Shown one piece after another: positions 34,925 through 43,793 of a stretch of 64,000 nucleotides of DNA (the stretch's first letter is position 1; the number at the start of each line of letters is the position of its first letter). The position numbers and the translations under genes are program-made. This DNA comes from Sphingomonas metalli. Lineage in GTDB: Bacteria; Pseudomonadota; Alphaproteobacteria; Sphingomonadales; Sphingomonadaceae. The notes under the pieces are model-generated. The model saw only the letters and a program-made list of their open reading frames with translations, made no database searches and was not told the DNA's origin. The stretch spans positions 1 through 64,000 of the forward strand of contig NZ_BMIH01000005.1 in assembly GCF_014641735.1 (NCBI RefSeq). Reading direction: 5' to 3'.

Positions 34925-35266
34925 TCAGGCGATCCGCGGAGGCGGCGGGGCCGGTCCCTTGTCGCGGCCGGCCAGACTGTTGGCCGAACCGGCAGCGATC
35001 TCCATTGGGGTGAAGACGAATGCCCCAGCCGGAGCTGTGATGTCGACGGGGAGCGCTGCACAGAGCGCGCATTCGATCGACACCGCTCGCAGCGGCTTGT
35101 GCTCCCCGGCCGGCATGTCGGTGCAGGCAATATGCCCGATCGTGGGCACCGGCGTGGCGGCCATGGCCTCGCACGCACTGCCCAGCCGCAGGACGAGCCC
35201 GAGCGCGAGCAACAGCAGCAGAAAACGCCGGACATTCGCAACGGACAGGGCCAGGGGGCGCGCCAT
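34925..35266 (-). CDS. DUF2946-like small membrane or periplasmic protein
   Basis: 113 residues. N-terminal hydrophobic segment VRRFLLLLLALGLVLRLG acts as signal or anchor, then IACTDMPAGEHKP and ECALCAALPVD, a Cys/His-containing region typical of DUF2946, and a Pro/Ala-rich end. These proteins usually sit beside copper-tolerance or TonB genes. The ATG at 35266 is chosen because an earlier in-frame start at 35383 adds a non-hydrophobic stretch before the membrane segment. Probably cotranscribed with the Met/His-rich protein. Confidence 0.6.
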   Translation of the reverse strand: MARPLALSVANVRRFLLLLLALGLVLRLGSACEAMAATPVPTIGHIACTDMPAGEHKPLRAVSIECALCAALPVDITAPAGAFVFTPMEIAAGSANSLAGRDKGPAPPPPRIA

Positions 35267-35414
35267 GCCCTTCCTGTAGAGGGCGCAGCGCCGATCGCCA
35301 ACTCTTCCCGTGCTATTCTCCGCGCCGAGCTGACAGGATCGATCGCTCGCCCATCGCCGCAAAACGTCATACAGACCCGTCACATAGCAGAGAGTATCGG
35401 TGGGAGGGCGACAA

Positions 35415-36353
35415 ATGGGCAGCTTCGATGGGGTGCGGTGGGCCGCTGTCCTGCTCGGCGCGGCTCTGGCGGGACAAGGCGTCGCGCAGGAACCGGCGCG
35501 ACCGCCGCTTGCCAGCGTCTCGCATATCGCCGTCTATGCGACCGACCCCGCCAAGGCCGAGCGCTTCTACGTGCACGATCTCGGCGCGGTGAAGCTGCCC
35601 GATCCCGAGGACCCGCGCGGGATGCGCTTCCATTTCGCTCCGGCCCAGTTCGTCGAGGTGCTGCCGCTGCCCGCAGGCGAGACGTCGATCAACCGGCTGG
35701 CCCATGTCGCGCTCAATACCACCGATGCCGAGGCGATGCGCCGCTATCTGGCGGCCAGCGGAGTCCGCGTACCCGAGCGACTGAACAGGGGCGCGGACGG
35801 CAGCCGCTGGTTCTCGGTAGTCGATCCGGAAGGCACGCCGGTGCAGTTCGTCCAGCCGCCGGCGACGCTGCCGGCGATCCCGGTCAATCCCCTGTCCAGC
35901 CACATCATGCATGTCGGCTTCATCGTCCACGACCCCGCGCGCGAGGACCGCTTCTACAAGGATGTGCTGGGCTTCCGCGCCTATTGGGAGGGCGGGATGC
36001 GCGACGACGAGCGGACCTGGGTCTCGCTCCAGCTGCCCGATGGCCGCGACTGGATCGAATATATGGTCGTCGGCACGCCCGATGGCAGGGGCATTCCGTC
36101 CGGTATGACGGCCGCCAATCTCGGCGTGCTCAACCACTTCGCGCTGGGCATGGCGGACGCCCGCTCGGCCTATACGCTGCTGTGGAACGGCAATCGCCTG
36201 AGGGGACAAAGCGAGACCCCCAAGATCGGCCGCGACGCCAAGTGGCAGCTCAACCTGTACGACCCGGACGGCACGCGGGCGGAGCTGATGGAGTTCCACG
36301 CCATTGGCACACCCTGCTGCTCCCCGTTCCGCGCGCCCGACCCGGAGCGGTGA
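35415..36353 (+). CDS. Secreted VOC-fold (glyoxalase/dioxygenase-like) protein
   Basis: 312 residues. Signal peptide to about residue 25 (AALAGQGVAQ), then two VOC half-modules: SVSHIAVYATDPAKAERFYVHDLG and HIMHVGFIVHDPAREDRFYKDVLGF, with metal-ligand positions His, and the end LNLYDPDGTRAELMEF carrying the glutamate. The family includes metal-dependent lyases, isomerases and dioxygenases; here it is probably periplasmic, which is less common. ATG 35415 follows GGGAGGG. Substrate unknown. Confidence 0.8.
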   Translation: MGSFDGVRWAAVLLGAALAGQGVAQEPARPPLASVSHIAVYATDPAKAERFYVHDLGAVKLPDPEDPRGMRFHFAPAQFVEVLPLPAGETSINRLAHVALNTTDAEAMRRYLAASGVRVPERLNRGADGSRWFSVVDPEGTPVQFVQPPATLPAIPVNPLSSHIMHVGFIVHDPAREDRFYKDVLGFRAYWEGGMRDDERTWVSLQLPDGRDWIEYMVVGTPDGRGIPSGMTAANLGVLNHFALGMADARSAYTLLWNGNRLRGQSETPKIGRDAKWQLNLYDPDGTRAELMEFHAIGTPCCSPFRAPDPER

Positions 36354-36422
36354 GGCCGCCCACCGCCTGACTTGATCCGGGCCCGTGCCGCACCGACCTA
36401 TCGCCGCGAAGGAGACGGCATC

Positions 36423-36704
36423 ATGGTTCAGGCACGATGGAACGGCGCGGTGATCGCGAGCAGCGACGACACTGTGGTGGTCGAAGGCAACCACTATTTT
36501 CCGACCTCGGCCGTCGACGCCAGCCTTCTCCGCCCGAGCGCGACCACGACCATTTGCCCGTGGAAGGGAACGGCTCATTACCACAGCCTGCAAGTCGACG
36601 GGGCCACGAACCCGGATGCGGCCTGGTATTATCCCGACCCGAAGCCGGAGGCGGAGAATATCCGCGACCGCATCGCCTTCTGGAAGGGCGTCACCGTCGG
36701 CTAG
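36423..36704 (+). CDS. DUF427 family protein
   Basis: 93 residues: MVQARWNGAVIASSDDTVVVEGNHYFP, TTTICPWKGTAHYHSLQVDG, AAWYYPDPKPEAENIRDRIAFWKGV, which is the complete DUF427 pattern (small beta protein of unknown function). ATG 36423 follows AAGGAG. Stands alone between the VOC gene and the efflux operon. Confidence 0.9.
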   Translation: MVQARWNGAVIASSDDTVVVEGNHYFPTSAVDASLLRPSATTTICPWKGTAHYHSLQVDGATNPDAAWYYPDPKPEAENIRDRIAFWKGVTVG

Positions 36705-36901
36705 GCTGCGACCCGGCCGGCGCCGGGGCGAAAGTTCGGGACAGGCGATCGTGGTGGGGCTCTGCGCGCTTTAGGTCAGGATTGCTGCACCATAGCTTTG
36801 ATGATACTGGCTTTGCCCGATAGAGGGTCATGGCAGGGGCGGTGACGCGGGCGGCCGTCCGGGTCGTCTTCGCCGAGGCAGGAACGGGTTAGAGCAGGGC
36901 T

Positions 36902-38029
36902 ATGAGCAGGACGGACGACACGGCAGGTCTGGACGAAGCCGTGCCGGTAGTGGAGCCCGCCCCGGTCGTCGCCGGGAGCGACCCGACGCCGCCGCGGCGC
37001 CAGCGGCTGCGCAAGCCCCTGCTGCTCGCCGCCCCCGTCGTCGCCCTCGTCCTCGGACTCTTCTTCTATCTCAGCGGCGGCCGGTACCAGGAGACCGACA
37101 ACGGCTACATTCAGGCCGGCCTGGTCCCGGTCAGCGCGAGCGTCAGCGGGCCGGTGGTCGCGATCGCGGTGGTCAACAACCAGCACGTCAAGGCGGGCGA
37201 CATCCTGTTCCGCATCGATCCGGCCCCCTATCAGGCCGCGGTCGCCGAGGCCGAGGCGGAGCTGGCGAGCGCCCGCACGCAAGTGTCGTCGCTGCGCGCC
37301 AATTATCGGGAGGGCGAGGCGGGGTTGCAGGCGGCGCAGGCGCGGCTCGCCTATGCCACGCGCGAGGCGGCACGGCAGAAGGCGCTGCTGGCCGAGGGCA
37401 TCTCGTCGCAGAACCAGTATGAGCAGGCGCTGCTCGCCGCCCAGACTGCGCGCCAGCAGATCCAGACCTCGGTGCAGCAGAATGCCGGGGTCGCCGCGAC
37501 GCTGACCGGCAGCGTCGATGCGCCGACCGAGCGCCAGCCGGCGGTGCAGCGGGCGCAGGCGGCGCTGCAACGGGCGCGGCTCAATCTCGGCTATACGGTG
37601 GTACGCGCGGCACAGGACGGGATCGTCACCAAGGTCGATCAATTGCAGCCCGGCAGCTACGTCACCGCCGCCAAGCCGGTCTTCACCCTTGCCGGGACCC
37701 GTCTGTGGGTCGAGGGCAATTTCAAGGAAGACCAGCTCGACCATATGCGTGTCGGGCAGCGCGCGACCTTCCATGTCGACGCCTTTCCCGACCTCGTGCT
37801 GACCGGCCGGCTGACCAGTTTCAGCCCCGGCACCGGCAACAGCTTCTCGCTGCTGCCGCCGGAAAATGCGACCGGCAATTGGGTCAAGGTCGTCCAGCGC
37901 CTGCCCGTCGAGTTCAGCATCGATCGGCTGCCCGCCGACGTGCCGCTGCACGCAGGGCTCAGCGTCGAGGTGAAGGTCGACACGGGCCATCGCCGCCATC
38001 TGTTCGGCGGTGACGCTCCCGCGCGATGA
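36902..38029 (+). CDS. HlyD/EmrA-type membrane fusion protein (efflux system 1)
   Basis: 375 residues. A cytoplasmic N-tail, one membrane helix (PLLLAAPVVALVLGLFFYL, about 39-57), a biotinyl-lipoyl half (ETDNGYIQAGLVPVSASVSG), a coiled-coil hairpin (about 115-200), and the second half with NFKEDQLDHMRVGQ and PENATGNWVKVVQRLPVEF, the EmrA signature. Links the inner-membrane transporter to the outer-membrane channel. The stop overlaps the transporter start by 4 bases. Confidence 0.92.
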   Translation: MSRTDDTAGLDEAVPVVEPAPVVAGSDPTPPRRQRLRKPLLLAAPVVALVLGLFFYLSGGRYQETDNGYIQAGLVPVSASVSGPVVAIAVVNNQHVKAGDILFRIDPAPYQAAVAEAEAELASARTQVSSLRANYREGEAGLQAAQARLAYATREAARQKALLAEGISSQNQYEQALLAAQTARQQIQTSVQQNAGVAATLTGSVDAPTERQPAVQRAQAALQRARLNLGYTVVRAAQDGIVTKVDQLQPGSYVTAAKPVFTLAGTRLWVEGNFKEDQLDHMRVGQRATFHVDAFPDLVLTGRLTSFSPGTGNSFSLLPPENATGNWVKVVQRLPVEFSIDRLPADVPLHAGLSVEVKVDTGHRRHLFGGDAPAR

Positions 38030-39543
38030 CCGGCTCCTATCCCGATCCGGTCTCGCGGCGCTTCATCACGGCCGCGGTGATGGCGGCGACGGTGATGAAT
38101 TCACTCGACAGCACGATCGCCAACGTCGCGCTCCCCCATATCCAAGGCAGCGTCTCGGCCTCGGGCGAGGAGATCACCTGGGTACTCACCTCGTACATCG
38201 TCGCTGCGGCGATTATGACTCCGCTGACCGGCTGGCTGGCCGGGCGGTTCGGGCGCAAGCGGCTGATGCTGTGGTCGATCGTCGGCTTCACCGTCGTTTC
38301 GGGCCTGTGCGGCGTCGCCAACAGCCTGGGCGAGCTGGTCGGCTTCCGCCTGCTCCAGGGCGTGTTCGGCGCGGCGCTGGTGCCGATGAGCCAGGCGATC
38401 CTGCTCGACATCAACCCGCCCGAACGCCACGGCCCGGCGATGGCCGTATGGGGGATGGGCGCGATCCTCGGTCCGATCATCGGCCCGGCGCTCGGCGGCT
38501 GGCTGACCGACAATCTGTCGTGGCGCTGGGTCTTCTACATCAACCTGCCGATCGGCGCGCTCGCCTTCGCCGGCCTGTCGGGCTTCCTCGCCGAGACCAA
38601 GGACGCTGGTCGGCCGCGACTCGACCTGTTCGGCTTCGCCATGCTCGCGCTCGCGCTCGGCTCGATCCAGCTGATGCTCGATCGCGGCCAGACCAAGGAC
38701 TGGTTCAGCTCGACCGAGATCTGCCTGGAGGCGGCGCTGGGCCTGTTCTTCGGCTATCTGTTCGTCGTCCATACGCTCACCGCGCGTCGCCCGTTCATCG
38801 ACATCGGCATGTTCAGGGACCGTAACTTCCTGACCGGATCGATCTTCGGCTTCTTCCTCGGCACCGTGCTGTTCGGCGTGCTCGCGCTGCTGCCGACGAT
38901 GCTGGAGACGCTGATGGGCTATCCGGTGGTGCTGACCGGGCTGGTCACAGCGCCGCGCGGCATCGGCACGCTGATCTCGATGATAATCGTCGGCCGGCTG
39001 ATCAAGACGGTCGATGCGCGCGTGCTGATTTTCGCCGGCTTCGCCATCGCCGCCTATTCGCTCCACATCATGTCGGGATTCACGCTTGGCATGGACGAGC
39101 GGCTGGTGATCGTGTCGGGCTTCATTCAGGGGATCGGCACCGGCCTCGTCTTCGTGCCGCTGACCACCATCGCCTTCGCCACGCTCGATCCGCGCTATCG
39201 CAACGAGGGCGCGGCGATGTTCACCCTCACCCGCAACATCGGCTCGGCGGTCGGCATCTCGGTGTTGCAGGCGCTGACCATCCGCAACGGCGCGACCGTC
39301 CATGCCAGGCTGGTCGAGGGGATCCGGCCGGACAATCCGGTGCTGCCCTCCGCCTTCGACTTCGACGCGCCGGCAACGGTCGCCGCGCTCAATGCGCAGA
39401 TCACCCGCCAGGCGGCGATGGTCTCCTATATCGACGCCTTCTGGCTGCTGTTTCTCCTGACCCTCGCGGTGATCCCGCTGCTGCTGCTGATGCGCCGGCC
39501 GCGCGCCGGGGGCGGCGACGGCCCGACCATCCATATGGACTGA
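38026..39543 (+). CDS. DHA2-family MFS drug transporter, EmrB type (efflux system 1)
   Basis: 505 residues, 14 predicted membrane helices. Motifs: NSLDSTIANVALPHIQG (motif D1), GWLAGRFGRKRLM (motif A), LQGVFGAALVPMSQAI, GPIIGPALGGWLTDNLSWRWVFYINLPIG (motif C). A proton-coupled exporter of hydrophobic drugs working with the EmrA-like protein before it and the outer-membrane factor after it. Confidence 0.93.
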   Translation: MTGSYPDPVSRRFITAAVMAATVMNSLDSTIANVALPHIQGSVSASGEEITWVLTSYIVAAAIMTPLTGWLAGRFGRKRLMLWSIVGFTVVSGLCGVANSLGELVGFRLLQGVFGAALVPMSQAILLDINPPERHGPAMAVWGMGAILGPIIGPALGGWLTDNLSWRWVFYINLPIGALAFAGLSGFLAETKDAGRPRLDLFGFAMLALALGSIQLMLDRGQTKDWFSSTEICLEAALGLFFGYLFVVHTLTARRPFIDIGMFRDRNFLTGSIFGFFLGTVLFGVLALLPTMLETLMGYPVVLTGLVTAPRGIGTLISMIIVGRLIKTVDARVLIFAGFAIAAYSLHIMSGFTLGMDERLVIVSGFIQGIGTGLVFVPLTTIAFATLDPRYRNEGAAMFTLTRNIGSAVGISVLQALTIRNGATVHARLVEGIRPDNPVLPSAFDFDAPATVAALNAQITRQAAMVSYIDAFWLLFLLTLAVIPLLLLMRRPRAGGGDGPTIHMD

Positions 39544-39549
39544 ACGCCG

Positions 39550-41043
39550 ATGCGACGCCCTCCGCCCCTGTTCCTGGCCGCCGCGCTCGCCGCCCCGATC
39601 GCCGGCTGCACCGTCGGCCCGGACTTCGCCCGGCCGCAGCCGCCCGGCGCCCTCGCCTATCAGCCGCCGGGCGAGACGGTCTCCCCCCGGGCTCAGCTCG
39701 GCCGCGGGCCCGCGCAGCGCTGGTGGACCGCCTTCGGCTCGCCCGAGCTCGACGCGCTGGTCGACCGGGCCCTCGCTCATAATGCGACGCTGGAGGCCAG
39801 CAATGCGACGCTGTCCGCCTCGCTCAACGAACTGCGCGCGGTGCGCGGGCGCCGGGCGCCGCAGATTGACGCCAATGCGCGGATCGACCAGCAGCAGGTC
39901 AACCTCGCAGCCTTCGGCTTTTCGGGCAGCAACCCGCTGGCGCCCGGCGGCAATCCCGAATTCCACCTCTATTCGGTCGGTGGCGGGGTCAGCTATGACC
40001 TCGACCTGTTCGGCGGGCTGCGCCGCCAGGCCGAACAGAGCGCCGCGCTGGCGGAGTCGCAGCAGCGCCAGACCGAGGCGGCGCACCTCACCATCGCCGG
40101 CCAGGTCGTCGGTCAGGTGCTGACGATCGCCGCGCTGCGGGCGCAGATCGCCACCGCCAATGCGCTGCTGGCCGACGATCAGCGCAACGTCGTGCTGACG
40201 CAGAAGCGCCGCGCCGGCGGCGAGGGCACGCTCGTCGAGGTGCTTAACGCGCAAAGCCAATATGCCGCCGATCGCGGCGACCTGCCCCAGCTCGACCAGC
40301 AGCTCGCCGAGGCGCGGCACCTGCTCGCGACGCTCCTCGGCATGGACCCCGCCGCACTGCCGCCGACCGAGATCGACCTCGCCCGGCTGACCCTGCCCGC
40401 CGCGATCCCGGTGGCGCTGCCCTCCGAACTGGTCCATCGCCGACCCGACATCCTCCAGGCGGAGGCGGAGCTGCATGCCGCCGCCGCCGCGGTGGGCGTC
40501 GCCACCGCGCGCCTCTATCCCGACATCACGCTCGGCGCGACGCTGACGCAGGGCGCGCCCGCGGTCGACGGGCTGATCCGCAACGCCTTTCGCGGCTACG
40601 ACCTGTTCGCCGGGCTGACCGCCCCGATCTTCCACGGCGGCACGCTCAAGGCGCAGCGCGCCGCCGCGATCGACCGCGCAAGAGCGAGCGAGGCGCGCTA
40701 CCGCCAGACCGTCCTGTCCGCTTTCGGTCAGGTCACCGATCTCCTCTCCGCGATCGGCAGCGACGACCGGTCGATCGGCAACCAGCAGGAGTCGGTGGCG
40801 GTCGCGCAGCGCTCGCGCCAGCTGTCGCGGCGCAGCTTCGAGGTCGGCAATTCGGGCATCCTCCAGGTGCTGGAGGCCGAGCGCCTCTACCAGCGGGCCA
40901 GCAACGGCCTCGTCCTCGCCCGCACCCGTCAGTTCCTCAACGTCGCCCGCCTCTATGTCGCCACGGCCGGCGGGTGGATCGAGACACCGGGCGATGCTTC
41001 GCCTAAGCTGCCCGTCCCGGGAAGCGGTTCCGCCACGAAGTAA
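39550..41043 (+). CDS. NodT-type outer-membrane efflux lipoprotein (efflux system 1)
   Basis: 497 residues. Lipobox IAGC with Cys20, then TVGPDFARPQPP, the hallmark of NodT/OprM channels, and two TolC-type repeats (WWTAFGSPELDALVDRAL; RRPDILQAEAELHAAAAAVGVATARLYPDITL). Forms the outer-membrane channel of the tripartite pump. Begins six bases after the transporter gene. Confidence 0.92.
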   Translation: MRRPPPLFLAAALAAPIAGCTVGPDFARPQPPGALAYQPPGETVSPRAQLGRGPAQRWWTAFGSPELDALVDRALAHNATLEASNATLSASLNELRAVRGRRAPQIDANARIDQQQVNLAAFGFSGSNPLAPGGNPEFHLYSVGGGVSYDLDLFGGLRRQAEQSAALAESQQRQTEAAHLTIAGQVVGQVLTIAALRAQIATANALLADDQRNVVLTQKRRAGGEGTLVEVLNAQSQYAADRGDLPQLDQQLAEARHLLATLLGMDPAALPPTEIDLARLTLPAAIPVALPSELVHRRPDILQAEAELHAAAAAVGVATARLYPDITLGATLTQGAPAVDGLIRNAFRGYDLFAGLTAPIFHGGTLKAQRAAAIDRARASEARYRQTVLSAFGQVTDLLSAIGSDDRSIGNQQESVAVAQRSRQLSRRSFEVGNSGILQVLEAERLYQRASNGLVLARTRQFLNVARLYVATAGGWIETPGDASPKLPVPGSGSATK

Positions 41044-41070
41044 GGACCGCACGACGAACAGGAGAGTGGC

Positions 41071-41379
41071 ATGAACGGCACCGACAAGCAGAAACGGCTG
41101 CACTTCGAGCTCATCAATGTCGGGCTCCGCGCCCAGGCGACGGCGGTCGGGCTCGTCCAGCTCTGCATCGAGCTGCGCGAGGCGGGGGTGATCGAGGACG
41201 CGGCACTCTGCCGGATCAAGGACGCGATCGCCGACGAGGTCTCGATGACCGGCCCGCGCCGCCGCAACCAGCAGGACCTGCGCACGGAGGTCCGCCACCG
41301 GCTCGACCAGCTCTTCGCCGGCGAGAAGAAGGTCGGCCCCGCCGAGGCGCTGGCGTTCGGCGACGAGGTGGAAGCCTGA
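41071..41379 (+). CDS. Small hypothetical protein at end of efflux operon 1
   Basis: 102 residues, helical: RLHFELINVGLRAQATAVGLVQLCIELREAGVIEDAALCRIKDAIADEV. GGAGAG precedes ATG 41071, 27 bases after the channel gene, so it is probably cotranscribed. No recognised family. Confidence 0.6.
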   Translation: MNGTDKQKRLHFELINVGLRAQATAVGLVQLCIELREAGVIEDAALCRIKDAIADEVSMTGPRRRNQQDLRTEVRHRLDQLFAGEKKVGPAEALAFGDEVEA

Positions 41380-41452
41380 TCGCAAAGCGACACGGCCGGA
41401 TTGCGCTTCCAAATCGTCATCCCGCGACGGCTCAGGACAGATGGACCGGTCG

Positions 41453-42256
41453 CTAGCCGGCGATGGTGAACACCGAGCCGGAATCGACGCGGATGCCCGC
41501 GCCGTTGATGAAGCTCGCCCGTTCGGACACGAGGAAGGCGACCGCCGCCGCGACCTCTTCCGGCTTGCCGCGGCGCTTCAGCACCATGCCCGGGCGTTCT
41601 TCCGCCAGGAAGCTGTCGATCGCCTCGTCGAAAGACGTGCCCTTCTCCTCGGCACGCTTGCGCATCATCGCATCGGTCATCGGCGTCGCGATGAAGGCGG
41701 GCGACACCGTGTTGACCAGCACGTTGTCGCATCCATAGGCCTTGGACAGGCCTTTCGCGAGGCTGAGGATCCCGGCCTTGGACGCGCAATAGGCGAGCTC
41801 GTCCACATAGGGCTGCACCGCATCCTCCGACGCGAACAGCACGATCCGGCCCCATCCCTTGCTGCGCATCGCCGGGATCGCCTCGCGGCACATCCGCACC
41901 GCGCCCATCAGATTGATGTCCAGCGTCTCCAACCAGCCCTCGTCGTCCACCTCCAGGAAATCGCCGGTCGCGCCGGTGACGCCCGCAGCGTTGACGTAGA
42001 TGTCGGGTACGCCCAGCGCCTCGCGCACCTTCCGCCAGATCGCGGCGACCTCGTCGACCCGGGTGACGTCACCCGTCACCGCGATGATCTCGCCGAGCGG
42101 CGACAGCTCGGCCACCGCCTCGTCGAGCGTCCCGTCCGGCTTGTCGGTGATCGCGACGCGCACGCCCGCCTCCAGCAACAGCCGCGCCGTCTCCTTGCCC
42201 ATGCCCGAATCCGCGCCGCTGATCAGCGCGATGCGCCCGTCGATACCCAGGTCCAT
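41453..42256 (-). CDS. Short-chain dehydrogenase/reductase
   Basis: 267 residues. NAD(P)-binding GADSGMG (14-20), acidic residue after the second strand (AITDK), NAAG, and the catalytic Ser in LFASED with YCASK. C-terminus ends RVDSGSVFTIAG. It follows the GMC oxidoreductase by 11 bases; together with it and the hydrolase it probably forms one operon for oxidation of a hydroxy compound. GGAGAG stands before ATG 42256. Confidence 0.9.
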   Translation of the reverse strand: MDLGIDGRIALISGADSGMGKETARLLLEAGVRVAITDKPDGTLDEAVAELSPLGEIIAVTGDVTRVDEVAAIWRKVREALGVPDIYVNAAGVTGATGDFLEVDDEGWLETLDINLMGAVRMCREAIPAMRSKGWGRIVLFASEDAVQPYVDELAYCASKAGILSLAKGLSKAYGCDNVLVNTVSPAFIATPMTDAMMRKRAEEKGTSFDEAIDSFLAEERPGMVLKRRGKPEEVAAAVAFLVSERASFINGAGIRVDSGSVFTIAG

Positions 42257-42267
42257 ATCTCTCTCCT

Positions 42268-43793
42268 TTACTCTCGCGTCGCGAGGAAACGCTCGGCGGT
42301 GCGCAACGACAGCGCCATGATCGTCAACGCCGGATTGGCCGCGAGTGCGCTCGGAAAGACCGAGTTGTCGCAGATGAAGAGGTTGTCGACGTCGAAGCTG
42401 CGTCCGTCGCGGTCGACCACCGCGCGGTCGCCGTCCGTGCCCATCCGGCAGGTGCCGATCGTATGGGCGGAGCGATCGAGCGCGAGGATGTCGCGCGCGC
42501 CCGCCGCCTCCCAGATCGCGGTCATCGTCCGGCGCGCATGAGCGTCGATCGCCCGCTCGTTGGCGCCGTAGCTGAAGTCGACCCGCGCCTTGTGCAGGCC
42601 AAAGGCGTCGGTCTCGTCCGCCAGCGTCAGCCGGTTGGCGTCGGACGGCAGGCACTCGCCGTTGATGCCGATCCCGCCCAGCCGGTTATAGTCGTCGAGC
42701 AGGTCGACCAGCGCCGCGCCCCACAGCCCCGCGCCGCGTGCCAGATTGGCGGCCAGCGTCACCGGCAATACGCCCAGGCTCTGGATCAGATAGCCGCCGG
42801 CATGGTCGACGCCGGCGGCGCGCACCATGTCCTCGCTGATCAGCGAGGAAGGATAGCCCCGGTTCATCCGCATATCGGCGTCGAACCGGCCCCAGACCTG
42901 CGTCGCGACATGCGCCATGAAGTTCCGTCCGACCTGCCCGCTCGAGTTGGCAAGGTCGAGATTGAGCAGCAGCCGCGGCGTCTCGATCCCACCGGCGCAC
43001 AGGAACAGCGCGCCGCAGCTCTGCCGCCGGCGCTCCCCGCGATGGACATAGACGACGCCGGTCACGCGGCCCCGGCCGTCGCGCTCGATGTCGATCACGC
43101 GGCACTCGGCACGAACCTCCGCGCCGTGCGCCTTCGCGAGCGGCAGCCAGCTCGTGTCGGTCGTCGCCTTGGCGCCGGTGCGGCAACCCTGGTGGCAGGT
43201 GCCGCAGTTGATGCACGCGTGTCGCTCGCCCCAGTGCGGCTGGGCGCGGTCGCGCGACACCAGCGCCGCCGGCGCGTCGGTCGCGGCGATGCCGAGCGCG
43301 GAGCAGCCGCGCGCCATGGCGTCGGCCGACGCATTGCGCAGCACCGGCGGAAAGGCGTAGCGCCGGCCGGCGTCCCAGGATAGTCGGCCGGGCCGGACAC
43401 GCCGACGAACCGCTCGACCGCCTCGACATGGCCGATCAGCTCGTCATGCGCGATCGGCCAGTCTTCTCCCTGTCCGCTGTCGCTGCGCAGCCTCAGGTCG
43501 CGCGCGTCGGGACGCGGACAGAAGGCGCCCCAGTGCAGGGTCGAGCCGCCGACGCCCATGCCCGAATTATTGGCGCCGAATGCGGTCGGATCGCTCCCGC
43601 CGCTCAGCCGCTCGTCCATCCAGTAGATGTCGGCCGCCAGCTCGTCGGCGACATGGTCGTCGGGCCTGAACGCGCGACCCGCCTCGAGCACGACCACCGA
43701 CACGCCCGCCTCCGCCAGTCGGGCGGCCAGCGGCGCACCGCCCGCGCCGCTGCCGACGATCACGACGTCCACGGCCTCCGCCGCGCCGTTCAT
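42268..43793 (-). pseudogene. GMC-family flavin oxidoreductase interrupted by a frameshift
   Basis: Two partial frames together encode a full GMC enzyme of about 508 residues. The first (start ATG 43793) has VDVVIVGSGAGGAPLAARL, the FAD motif, and GMGVGGSTLHWGAF, running to VSGPADYP; the second resumes with WDAGRRYAFPPVLRNASADA and continues with the cysteine motif CINCGTCHQGC, the active-site region SAHTIGTCRMG and the end NLFICDNSVFPSALAANPALTIMA. Restoring one base near 43378-43381 (CCAGGATAG to CCAGGGATAG) would rejoin them as YPWDAGRRY. The rest shows no decay, so this is a very recent mutation or a sequencing error. The start overlaps the fused hydrolase gene by 4 bases. Confidence 0.82.

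Noticed and set aside
38101-41412. A 1103-codon open frame on the minus strand opposite efflux operon 1
   Set aside because: It runs antisense through a clear transporter and channel; its text is Arg/Gln/Gly-rich with no domain. Long antisense frames are expected in such GC-rich coding DNA.
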